Shown here: in pieces, positions 6,554-12,835 of the stretch
Layout of the letters: every line of letters begins with the position of its first letter
Numbering within the stretch: position 1 is the first letter of the stretch
Origin: VGWB01 sp964480945
GTDB lineage: Bacteria; Bacteroidota; Ignavibacteria; UBA10030
DNA length: 21,507 nucleotides
NCBI GenBank assembly: GCA_964480945.1
Contig: CAYZRX010000067.1
Span: forward strand, 1 to 21,507
Direction: 5' to 3'
Program-made: the position numbers and the translations under genes
Notes under the pieces: generated by a model
Told to the model about the DNA's origin: nothing
Database searches by the model: none
The model's input: only the letters and a program-made list of their open reading frames with translations

Positions 6554-7710
6554 AAAAACAAGCTCGGTTATTCGTGGCGGCGATCCTTGTCGCAGTGCCG
6601 TCGTTCATTCCAGTCGGGCACGTTGACGAGCAGGATTCACGCTCGAAGTCATTCAACGTGAACAAGGGCGGCACGCTGGAAGTCACCGTGGACGGCGGAG
6701 ATATCCGGATCGACGTGTGGGACAAGAACGAGGTGTATGTGAAAGTTGAGGGGATCGACCAGGAGGATCTCAGTCGTCTTCGCATGGAGCAGAGCGGCAA
6801 CACCGTTCGCGTCGACTTTCGTCGACCGCGCGGCTGGTGGTCCGATGGTCACATGCGCTTTAACATCACCGTACCGTCTGAATTTAACGCAGAACTGAAA
6901 ACCTCCGGCGGTGATATCGATATCCAAGGAACGGTCAACGGAACCGTCAGAGGCTCGACCTCGGGTGGGGATGTCACGCTCCGCGATGTGAAGGGTGGGA
7001 AAGTCGATCTCTCGACGTCGGGGGGTGACATGCGGACTGGCAATATCCAGGGCGATGTGAAGCTGAGAACGTCCGGCGGGGACATTGAGCTCGGGAAGGT
7101 CGGTGGTGAGGCGAACGTCTCCACCTCAGGCGGCAACATCAAAGCTGAGAGCGTCGGCAAAACGCTGAAAGCTTCAACGTCGGGAGGCAATATCGATATC
7201 GGGGATGTTGGGGGCGAGGCAGACGTCTCAACCTCCGGTGGCGATATTGCTGTGCGCAAGGTGACCGGCAGTGCGACGCTCAATACCTCGGGCGGCAACA
7301 TCGAGCTGTCGAGCGCCAGCGGAAGGGTGAAGGCGCACACCTCAGGCGGAGACATTCGGCTCGAGGATATCACCGGATCCATCGACGCTGCGACGTCGGG
7401 TGGAGACGTGGTGGCTGAGCTCAAACCGAGCGGCAAGGGGGATAGTCGGCTCGCCTCCTCCGGCGGCGAGATCACTCTCTATGTGCCGGAAAACGCCAAA
7501 GTGACGATCGATGCGACGATTCGGATTCAGGGGGGATGGAGGAGCCACAGGGATGAGTACAAGGTCCGATCGGATTTCAAGGCGGACTCGTACGAGCAGG
7601 ATCCAGACGGGCACGAGGTTCGCGCTCGATACGTCCTGAACGGCGGTGGAGACGAAATTACCCTGAAAACCGTCAACTCGGATATCCGGATCCTGAAGCT
7701 TCGCAAGTAG
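6550..7710 (+). CDS. Secreted DUF4097 beta-repeat protein
   Basis: Exported protein of 386 aa with a signal peptide (MKKQARLFVAAILVAVPSFI). After about 90 residues of beta-rich sequence it has a regular series of repeats opening with TSGGD or TSGGN from residue 118 to about 303, mostly 18 residues long, in alternating strand-turn form. This is the DUF4097 (putative adhesin) fold, expected to form a beta-helix or long sheet. DUF4097 domains occur in envelope-stress proteins such as LiaG/LiaX of Gram-positives, which fits a place behind a sigma/anti-sigma pair. The start overlaps the anti-sigma stop (ATGA), so it belongs to module 1. A strong terminator follows. The exact ligand is unknown. Confidence 0.88.
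   Translation: MKKQARLFVAAILVAVPSFIPVGHVDEQDSRSKSFNVNKGGTLEVTVDGGDIRIDVWDKNEVYVKVEGIDQEDLSRLRMEQSGNTVRVDFRRPRGWWSDGHMRFNITVPSEFNAELKTSGGDIDIQGTVNGTVRGSTSGGDVTLRDVKGGKVDLSTSGGDMRTGNIQGDVKLRTSGGDIELGKVGGEANVSTSGGNIKAESVGKTLKASTSGGNIDIGDVGGEADVSTSGGDIAVRKVTGSATLNTSGGNIELSSASGRVKAHTSGGDIRLEDITGSIDAATSGGDVVAELKPSGKGDSRLASSGGEITLYVPENAKVTIDATIRIQGGWRSHRDEYKVRSDFKADSYEQDPDGHEVRARYVLNGGGDEITLKTVNSDIRILKLRK
6901..7467 (+). repeat. Tandem 54-bp coding repeats (TSGGD motif)
   Basis: Eleven successive units begin with TSGG or SSGG. Unit lengths in residues are 19, 19, then seven of 18, then 21, then the last start. At DNA level most units are 54 bp. They have diverged apart from the acctccggcgg-like core, so this is an old protein repeat rather than a recent DNA expansion. 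Confidence 0.85.
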
Positions 7711-7742
7711 GAAAATCCTTCGAGATTTGGCTGCTGTTCTTG

Positions 7743-7778
7743 AGGCCCCCGGTGTTCCTGCATCGGGGGCCTTTCGTA
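7743..7778 (+). terminator. Intrinsic terminator after module 1
   Basis: AGGCCCCCG (7743-7751) pairs with CGGGGGCCT (7764-7772), extended inward by GTG/CAT pairs around a 6-base loop, and is followed by TTTC. It separates sigma-1/anti-sigma/DUF4097 from promoter P2, which begins about 12 bases later. Confidence 0.8.
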
Positions 7779-7789
7779 TATCCTCATGT

Positions 7790-7818
7790 CAACCGATGTG
7801 CCTCCCGGTCCGTCTAAT
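7790..7818 (+). promoter_or_regulatory. ECF-type promoter P2 (secreted HEAT protein)
   Basis: CAACC (7790-7794), a 17-base spacer, GTCTAAT (7812-7818). The flanks TGTCAACCGAT and CGTCTAATC match P3 closely. It stands just after the module 1 terminator and about 60 bases before the ATG of the HEAT protein. Confidence 0.72.
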
Positions 7819-7876
7819 CCTCAGGGCGAATCGTTCCGTCGCCCCAGTCCAATGTCTCTCTGAAGAGGAGCCAAGG

Positions 7877-9034
7877 ATGGAGTACCCCCGGAGAATCCTC
7901 GTCCTCATGCAATTGCTTATCGTGACAGCGGCCCTCGCGGTCGTACCTCTTTGCGCGCAGCAGATCATCCATCACCCCAACAATTCGGATCCTCTGGAAG
8001 GGAGATGGGCCTGGGCGTGGAAGGAGGTCGCGATCCGAAAACCGGCGAACGGCTTCTGGATCGGCTATGGAATTCAGCGGTGGATGGGTGAACACTCGCT
8101 CATCGGAAGTTTCTGGGACGATTCAGGTGATCGCGACGTGAGCTTGCACGAGCTTCTCTATGGCCAGAAGGAGAGCCAGACCCTCTCCGACGACGAGGAG
8201 GGTCTTCGCAGAGGGACGGAAAGGGCCCTGGCGAAAAGGAGTGGACGACCATACGTTGAACCGAAGCTCTTGAAAGGGATCGCGATCCTGCTCGCCTACG
8301 GCTCAGCCGGAGACGAGCCGATGCAGCCGCGAAAGATCGTTATCTGCAACCTGTCGGCATCCGTGGATCTTCACGAGCATCCCTTGCTTTGGCTGGGGAG
8401 TTCTCACGATGAGGAGAGCGTCGCGTTCCTGCGGAACATGTTTGATCAACCTCACACTGAAAGAATCAGGGAGAGCCTGGTGTTTGCGATCAGCCTGCAC
8501 GATAGCTCCGACCGTGCGCTGAGATTCCTTCGGGATGTCCTTACCGGAGGCGAGAGTGAGAGGATTCGCGGCAGCGCGGCGTTCTTTCTCGGTGAACGTG
8601 ATCGTGAGGAAGATGTCACGCTGCTCGTCAAGCTCGCTACCCATGATGCGTCCAGGAGGGTCCGAGGCCAGGCGGTGTTCGGGTTGAGCCGGATGCAATC
8701 GGACGTCGCCGTTGAAGCTCTGATCGAGTTGGCAAAACATTGTGAGCGAAAGGACGTGCGGGAGAAGGCGATTTTCTGGATCGGCCAGAAGGCATCCGAT
8801 CGCGCTCTCGGCACGTTGAAGGAGATCGCCTTTAGTGATGACGAGACTGGGATCCAACGGCAAGCGGTCTTTGCTCTCTCCCGGCTCAAGAACGCTGACG
8901 GCGTCAAGGAGCTCATCGAGATTGCGAAGAGCCACAAGAGCTCTCAGATCCGCCGGGAAGCGATGTTCTGGCTTGGCCGCAGCGACGATCCGCGTGCCTT
9001 TGATTTCCTCGTTCAGATGGTCCGCCGGAAATAG
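7877..9034 (+). CDS. Secreted HEAT-repeat protein
   Basis: A 385-aa exported protein. The signal peptide ends around VVPLCAQQ. A unique domain of about 30-160 follows, rich in W/G (GRWAWAWKE, GFWIGYGIQRW) with no family that I recognise. Residues from about 165 to the end form roughly seven HEAT-like units of about 31 residues, with repeating cores such as IRGSAAFFLGE, VRGQAVFGLSRM, VREKAIFWIGQ, IQRQAVFALSRL and IRREAMFWLGR. The frame is open upstream to 7727, but that start precedes promoter P2. The ATG used here has GAAGAGGAG six bases upstream and begins the signal peptide. The repeats resemble those of the TPR-HEAT protein downstream and, more loosely, the module 1 anti-sigma, suggesting a family that works together in the periplasm. 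No enzymatic motif is seen. Confidence 0.86.
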   Translation: MEYPRRILVLMQLLIVTAALAVVPLCAQQIIHHPNNSDPLEGRWAWAWKEVAIRKPANGFWIGYGIQRWMGEHSLIGSFWDDSGDRDVSLHELLYGQKESQTLSDDEEGLRRGTERALAKRSGRPYVEPKLLKGIAILLAYGSAGDEPMQPRKIVICNLSASVDLHEHPLLWLGSSHDEESVAFLRNMFDQPHTERIRESLVFAISLHDSSDRALRFLRDVLTGGESERIRGSAAFFLGERDREEDVTLLVKLATHDASRRVRGQAVFGLSRMQSDVAVEALIELAKHCERKDVREKAIFWIGQKASDRALGTLKEIAFSDDETGIQRQAVFALSRLKNADGVKELIEIAKSHKSSQIRREAMFWLGRSDDPRAFDFLVQMVRRK

Positions 9035-9094
9035 GAACCTGCCGGAACGGGCTGACCGCTTGCATTTCCTTCCGAATGTTTCTACCGTTGCTTG

Positions 9095-9134
9095 TCGGTT
9101 GAATATCTGTACTCAACTGTTGTCTGTCAACCGA
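9095..9134 (+). repeat. Inverted repeat overlapping P3 -35 box
   Basis: TCGGTTGA (9095-9102) and TCAACCGA (9127-9134) are perfect 8-bp inverted copies separated by 24 bases. The right arm contains the CAACC box of P3. This could be an operator, or a second box in the opposite orientation. Confidence 0.45.
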
Positions 9135-9156
9135 TTGGCTGATGACTTCGTCTAAT
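9128..9156 (+). promoter_or_regulatory. ECF-type promoter P3 (sigma-2 operon)
   Basis: CAACC (9128-9132), a 17-base spacer, GTCTAAT (9150-9156). The flanks (TGTCAACCGATTGGC and CGTCTAATC) are nearest to P2. The ATG of sigma-2 is 31 bases further on, leaving a short leader with a ribosome binding site. Confidence 0.72.
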
Positions 9157-9187
9157 CTTCGAGTGCACACAGAGAGGAAACCCTCGA

Positions 9188-9739
9188 ATGACCGCTGACC
9201 GGGAGCGGCAGTTGATCATCAAGGCACAGGAGGGAAGCCATGAGGCGTTTCGAGCACTGGTGGAGATGTATATGAAGCCGGCGTACGATCTCGCCTTCAG
9301 CTTTGTCAACGATCACGACGATGCGGAAGATGTCACTCAGGATTGCTTTGTTAAGGTCTTTCACTTTATCAAGTCATTTCGCCTCGAGGCGGGGTTTAGC
9401 ACATGGCTGTATCGAATCGTGACGAATGCGTCCTTGGACCGTCTGAAGCAGAGAAAGAGAAAGGCGAGCCGACAAGTGCGAATCGAGGATCCGGAGATGC
9501 TGCCTGTGGAGAACAATCCGGGATCGATGGACAATCTTGACCTGAGCATACACATCGAGCGAGCCCTGCATGAATTGCCGACGCTGCAGCGAGCCGTCGT
9601 GATCCTTCGTCATATCGACGGTTTGCCGACGAGGACGGTCAGCGAGATTCTGAAGTGCTCCGAAGGAACGGTGAAGACTCATTTGCATCGCGGGCTCAAG
9701 AAGATGCGCAGCTTGTTGCAGCATGTACGAGAGGACTAG
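9188..9739 (+). CDS. ECF-family RNA polymerase sigma factor (sigma-2)
   Basis: Second ECF sigma factor, 183 aa. Region 2 covers about 17-90: HEAFRALVEMYMKPAYDLA, DAEDVTQDCFVKVFHFIKSF, FSTWLYRIVTNASLDRLKQRKRK. Region 4 covers about 122-176: LPTLQRAVVILRHIDGLP, VSEILKCSEGTVKTHLHRGL. GAGAGGA lies 8 bases before the ATG. It differs clearly from sigma-1 in the linker and in the region 4 helix (TVKTHLHRG against TVKRYLFTA), so the two may read slightly different -35 contexts. The anti-sigma gene begins three bases after its stop, a typical sigma/anti-sigma pair. The upstream promoter implies autoregulation. Confidence 0.95.
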   Translation: MTADRERQLIIKAQEGSHEAFRALVEMYMKPAYDLAFSFVNDHDDAEDVTQDCFVKVFHFIKSFRLEAGFSTWLYRIVTNASLDRLKQRKRKASRQVRIEDPEMLPVENNPGSMDNLDLSIHIERALHELPTLQRAVVILRHIDGLPTRTVSEILKCSEGTVKTHLHRGLKKMRSLLQHVRED

Positions 9740-9742
9740 TCG

Positions 9743-10549
9743 ATGAGACATCGAGAGGTCAAAGAGCTCCTGTATGAGTACATCCGAGGAGAGCTGGATG
9801 CAGTGAAGAGCAGGCATGTTCAGGAGCACCTGGCGCACTGCAACCGTTGTTTCGCGGAGTACCAGATACTAAAGGAAGGAATCCGAATCGTTCCGAGTCG
9901 GCGGACGAAGCCAAGCGAGAAGCTGCCGGAGGCATTTTGGCATAATTTTCCGTTTGGCGTAGAGGAGCGTCTCCAGGTTAGGCGGAGGAGGAGGATGCTC
10001 AGGCGCAGGTTCTGGGACGAAGCTGCGTGGTTCTTCCTGTTTCGGAGGCCGTATGCGATTGCTCTCTCGACGAGTGTGGCCATGGTGGTATTTGCCGCGG
10101 TGCTCTGGTTTGGCAAGATCTCTCCCGTTGGAACGGAGCCGGCGGGTCTTTTGAACGTACCGACGGAGGCACAGCGCGTCGACGCGGAGGTGGGAGACTA
10201 CCTTCGGAGATCGAAAATTCTACTCGTCGGTATAACAAATATCAGCGCCGCAGAAGGACAATCCGTCGACCTTTCGGTGGAGCGGGATGCGGCACGCGGT
10301 CTTGTCAAACAGGCTCGGTATCTCGATCAGCAATCTCTCGATGAGCGATCCCGGCAGCTCATCAAGGCGCTCGAGAGGATTCTCATCGAGTTGGCAAACA
10401 TGAAGCAGCAAGCGGATCTTCCGGATGTTGAAATCGTCCGCTCGGGTATTCACCAGGAAAACATGTTGTTCAAGATTCGGATGGCTGAGCTGGAGTATGA
10501 GAATCCGTCACATCAGCTGACGAAGATGAAGAACGTTACAAACCAGTGA
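9743..10549 (+). CDS. zf-HC2 anti-sigma factor (module 2)
   Basis: Predicted membrane-bound anti-sigma factor for sigma-2, 268 aa. It has the same zinc motif at the same positions as the module 1 protein, H29-x3-C33-x2-C36 (EHLAHCNRC). A basic, arginine-rich juxtamembrane stretch follows (about 78-102), then one membrane helix at about 104-124 (YAIALSTSVAMVVFAAVLWF). The outer part (about 130-268) is mostly helical, with a repeated D/L-rich pattern (LVKQARYLDQQ, LIKALERILIELANM) and no HEAT repeats. It follows sigma-2 by three bases and precedes the TPR-HEAT gene by 21 bases, so the three form one operon. The GAGAGGA at the end of sigma-2 serves as its ribosome binding site. Confidence 0.9.
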   Translation: MRHREVKELLYEYIRGELDAVKSRHVQEHLAHCNRCFAEYQILKEGIRIVPSRRTKPSEKLPEAFWHNFPFGVEERLQVRRRRRMLRRRFWDEAAWFFLFRRPYAIALSTSVAMVVFAAVLWFGKISPVGTEPAGLLNVPTEAQRVDAEVGDYLRRSKILLVGITNISAAEGQSVDLSVERDAARGLVKQARYLDQQSLDERSRQLIKALERILIELANMKQQADLPDVEIVRSGIHQENMLFKIRMAELEYENPSHQLTKMKNVTNQ

Positions 10550-10570
10550 CCACTGGGGAGGAATAACGAT

Positions 10571-12574
10571 ATGCGAACAATGACATTCACTCGAATGTTG
10601 ATCGTCACTCTGCTTTTCACCTGCTTGGGAGCCGCGCAAACCTTTTCGGTGGCTCGGGGATCTCTGTCTGAGCCCATAGTGGCGATCACTGTAGAAGCTT
10701 CGGCTCCTACGGGGCTGCTCTCGTTGCCGTCAGCCTTTGCGGTCGGGCCGGGCGTTGCAGCGCTTGCCAGTCGGGCCGCCGCAGGTGCCCTTGATGGCTG
10801 TCGGATGTTTCTTGATGGTGACGATCAGGACGATCCCGCCTATTCCCTTTACAAGGCCGGATACAAGCTCATTCTCGAAGAAAAGTGGCAGGAGGCGAGA
10901 AAGAAGCTGGCCGACGTGATGTCCAAGTACTCGAAAAGCAAGTACGTCGATGACGCGCAGTATTGGATTGCCTACTCGTGGAAGCAGTCGGACTACAAGA
11001 AAGCGATCGCGGCGTACAAGAAGTTCTTGAAGGACTATCCGAAGAGCAATTACTACGATGACGCACTCGCCGACCTCAACCGGTTGGAACATCCAGAAGG
11101 CGTTCCTGGAGGGGTCCCAGCCGTTGCTCCGTACACCGTTGCGCCTGTCGTGATGGTTCCCCCTGTCACGACTGTGTTACCGCCGGTGGCTGCCCTGGCC
11201 TCTGGTGTGTCACCATTGGTTCCGCAGGACTCGGAGGACCCCGGACTCCGGATGAAGATCGAGGCGCTCTATGCATTGACCAGAGGGAAGTCGGACGAGA
11301 AGACGTTTGAGCTGCTGAAAGGAATCGTTCTCGACAAGGAACAACCCCGCGATATGCGCGAAGCGGCCCTCGCGGCACTTCGGAATCAGAAGGATCGCGA
11401 CGTCACGGATGTTTTCGTGCAGATCCTGAAGACTGAGTCCGACGAAAGACTGAAAGCGACCGCGATCTATTGGCTCGGCCAGCACGCCAGCGAGGAGAAG
11501 GAGGGCGGCGAGAAGGCATTTGAGCTGCTGAAAGCGATTGTCCTCGACAAGGAGCAACCCCGTGAGATGCGCGAAGCGGCCCTCGCGGCACTTCGGAATC
11601 AGAAGGATCGCGACGTCACGGACGTTTTTGTGCAGATCCTGAAGAGTGAGTCCGATCAAAAACTGAAAGCGACCGCGATCTACTGGCTCGGCCAGCGTAC
11701 CGCAAGAGAAAGAGTGGGCGACGAGAAGACTGTCGCGCTCCTCAAGGAAACTGCGCAAGACCGCAGTCAGCCCCGGGACGTCCGTGACGCCGCTCTGCGC
11801 TCTCTGGCAATGATGAATAGGCCGGGCTCACTCGATTTCTTCGTGCAAGTCGCCAAGAACGATCCGGACAAGCGCGTCCGGCAAACGGCTCTCTATGCCA
11901 TCAGCCAGACGGCACGGTTCGACGAGCAGAAAGCGTACCAAGTAATGAAAGAGTTCGCGCTCGACCAGAAGCAAGATCCTGAGATGCGAGAATACGCTTT
12001 CTACTGGATTCGGAGCTTCAAGAAGGGTGATGCCTTGGACCTCTACCTTCAGATCGCGAAGAGCGATCCGAATGTCAGGATGAGAAGCGCGGCGCTTTAC
12101 TACATCGGCGAAGCGGGGAGAAAAGATCCGGACCAGGTCCTTAAGATCTACAAGGAGTTCCTTCTCGACCCGACGCAGCCGCGCGAGGTTCGCGAGGCGG
12201 TGATGTATTCGCTCACGCGAATGAAAACCGATGAGGCCTTCGGCCTTCTTCTGCAGGTCGCGAAGACCGATCCGGACCAGCACTTTCAGGAAGCCGCCAT
12301 CTACAGTATCGGGCGAATGACGAAGGACAAAGCGAAAACGTTGGGAACATTAACCTCGCTGTTCGAGTCAATTCCCAAAGACCGAGTTCAGACGTTGAAC
12401 GCCCTGCTCTTCTCGATCGCCAACATCGGCACCGATCCGGCGGTGGAATTCCTGGCAAAGGTCGCGAAGACGAACGAGAACTTCGAGCTTCGCCGAACAG
12501 CCATTTATCATCTCGGAAACATCGGCGGCGAGAAGGCTAGGGCAGCACTCTACGACATTTTGAAAGGAAAGTAA
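10571..12574 (+). CDS. Secreted TPR and HEAT-repeat protein
   Basis: A 667-aa exported protein with signal peptide MRTMTFTRMLIVTLLFTCLG. Residues about 88-173 form two TPR-like units resembling YbgF/BamD-type outer-membrane lipoproteins (YKAGYKLILEEKWQEARKKL, DAQYWIAYSWKQSDYKKAIA, YKKFLKDYPKS). A Pro/Val/Ala linker covers about 174-220. From about 224 to the end are roughly a dozen HEAT repeats with alternating cores such as MREAALAAL, LKATAIYWLGQ, VRQTALYAISQ, MREYAFYWI and LRRTAIYHLGN. Two of the repeat pairs are nearly identical (see the repeat entries). GGGAGGA lies 8 bases before the ATG. As the last gene of the sigma-2 operon it is a likely envelope-side partner of the anti-sigma; that role is inferred from position only. 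Confidence 0.88.
   Translation: MRTMTFTRMLIVTLLFTCLGAAQTFSVARGSLSEPIVAITVEASAPTGLLSLPSAFAVGPGVAALASRAAAGALDGCRMFLDGDDQDDPAYSLYKAGYKLILEEKWQEARKKLADVMSKYSKSKYVDDAQYWIAYSWKQSDYKKAIAAYKKFLKDYPKSNYYDDALADLNRLEHPEGVPGGVPAVAPYTVAPVVMVPPVTTVLPPVAALASGVSPLVPQDSEDPGLRMKIEALYALTRGKSDEKTFELLKGIVLDKEQPRDMREAALAALRNQKDRDVTDVFVQILKTESDERLKATAIYWLGQHASEEKEGGEKAFELLKAIVLDKEQPREMREAALAALRNQKDRDVTDVFVQILKSESDQKLKATAIYWLGQRTARERVGDEKTVALLKETAQDRSQPRDVRDAALRSLAMMNRPGSLDFFVQVAKNDPDKRVRQTALYAISQTARFDEQKAYQVMKEFALDQKQDPEMREYAFYWIRSFKKGDALDLYLQIAKSDPNVRMRSAALYYIGEAGRKDPDQVLKIYKEFLLDPTQPREVREAVMYSLTRMKTDEAFGLLLQVAKTDPDQHFQEAAIYSIGRMTKDKAKTLGTLTSLFESIPKDRVQTLNALLFSIANIGTDPAVEFLAKVAKTNENFELRRTAIYHLGNIGGEKARAALYDILKGK
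11306..11483 (+). repeat. Recent internal duplication, copy 1
   Basis: A 178-bp stretch nearly identical to 11519-11696, offset 213 bp (71 codons). The middle (gcgaagcggccctcgcggca and onward through the DVTDVFVQIL codons) is unbroken except for a few silent or conservative changes. It encodes one pair of HEAT repeats (FELLKGIVLDKEQPR to ATAIYWLGQ). Confidence 0.85.
11519..11696 (+). repeat. Recent internal duplication, copy 2
   Basis: Second copy of the HEAT-pair duplication. Differences from copy 1 are mainly third-position changes plus a few substitutions such as G to A, D to E and T to S. The flanking linker (HASEEKEGGEKA after copy 1, RTARERVGDEKT after copy 2) is less conserved. Confidence 0.85.
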
Positions 12575-12581
12575 GTCCCGA

Positions 12582-12603
12582 AGGTGACAGTGCTGAGTCA
12601 CCT
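12582..12603 (+). terminator. Hairpin just after the sigma-2 operon
   Basis: AGGTGAC (12582-12588) pairs with GTCACCT (12597-12603) around an 8-base loop, eight bases after the TPR-HEAT stop codon. TCTTG follows, a poor U-tract. It is a possible weak terminator. Confidence 0.4.
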
Positions 12604-12633
12604 CTTGCAGCAAACCCCCTTCCCTGAGATGCG

Positions 12634-12665
12634 CGAGTGCTCCGGTAACGCAGCCGGAGCACTCG
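12634..12665 (+). terminator. Strong 12-bp hairpin between sigma-2 operon and DUF5916
   Basis: CGAGTGCTCCGG (12634-12645) pairs perfectly with CCGGAGCACTCG (12654-12665) around an 8-base loop. No U-tract follows (AGCCCCACGCG), so it is not a standard intrinsic terminator. It may end the operon with help, or stabilise the 3' end of the mRNA. The rest of the 261-base gap shows only promoter P4. Confidence 0.5.
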
Positions 12666-12764
12666 AGCCCCACGCGCACGAATGAGTGTGCTGTCCACAT
12701 TCTCGGACGGTCGGCGAACCCAGCATTCCGCTTCAGAACCTGGTCGAATTTCTTTTCTGCACTG

Positions 12765-12793
12765 CAACCATTTCTACGTGACCGAAGTCTAAT
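12765..12793 (+). promoter_or_regulatory. ECF-type promoter P4 (DUF5916 gene)
   Basis: CAACC (12765-12769), a 17-base spacer, GTCTAAT (12787-12793). The surrounding bases (AACC-ATTTCT and CCGAAGTCTAATG) are closest to P1 (AACC-TTTCT and CCGAGGTCTAATC). The ATG is 43 bases downstream of the -10 box. Confidence 0.7.
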
Positions 12794-12835
12794 GGACAAT
12801 GGGAGGAGCATATCTCTAAGCACACGGAAGGCCCT

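Noticed and set aside
6901..7467. Regular 54-bp spacing suggesting a CRISPR or minisatellite
   Set aside because: Units are in frame, diverged at DNA level and keep a protein motif, so this is a coding beta-repeat.
7727..7876. Upstream extension of the secreted HEAT protein
   Set aside because: It starts before the terminator and promoter P2, and would bury the clear signal peptide and ribosome binding site at 7877.
11306..11696. Paired 178-bp repeats as possible insertion-element ends
   Set aside because: They are direct, in frame, encode HEAT repeats and have no transposase or target duplication; internal gene duplication fits better.
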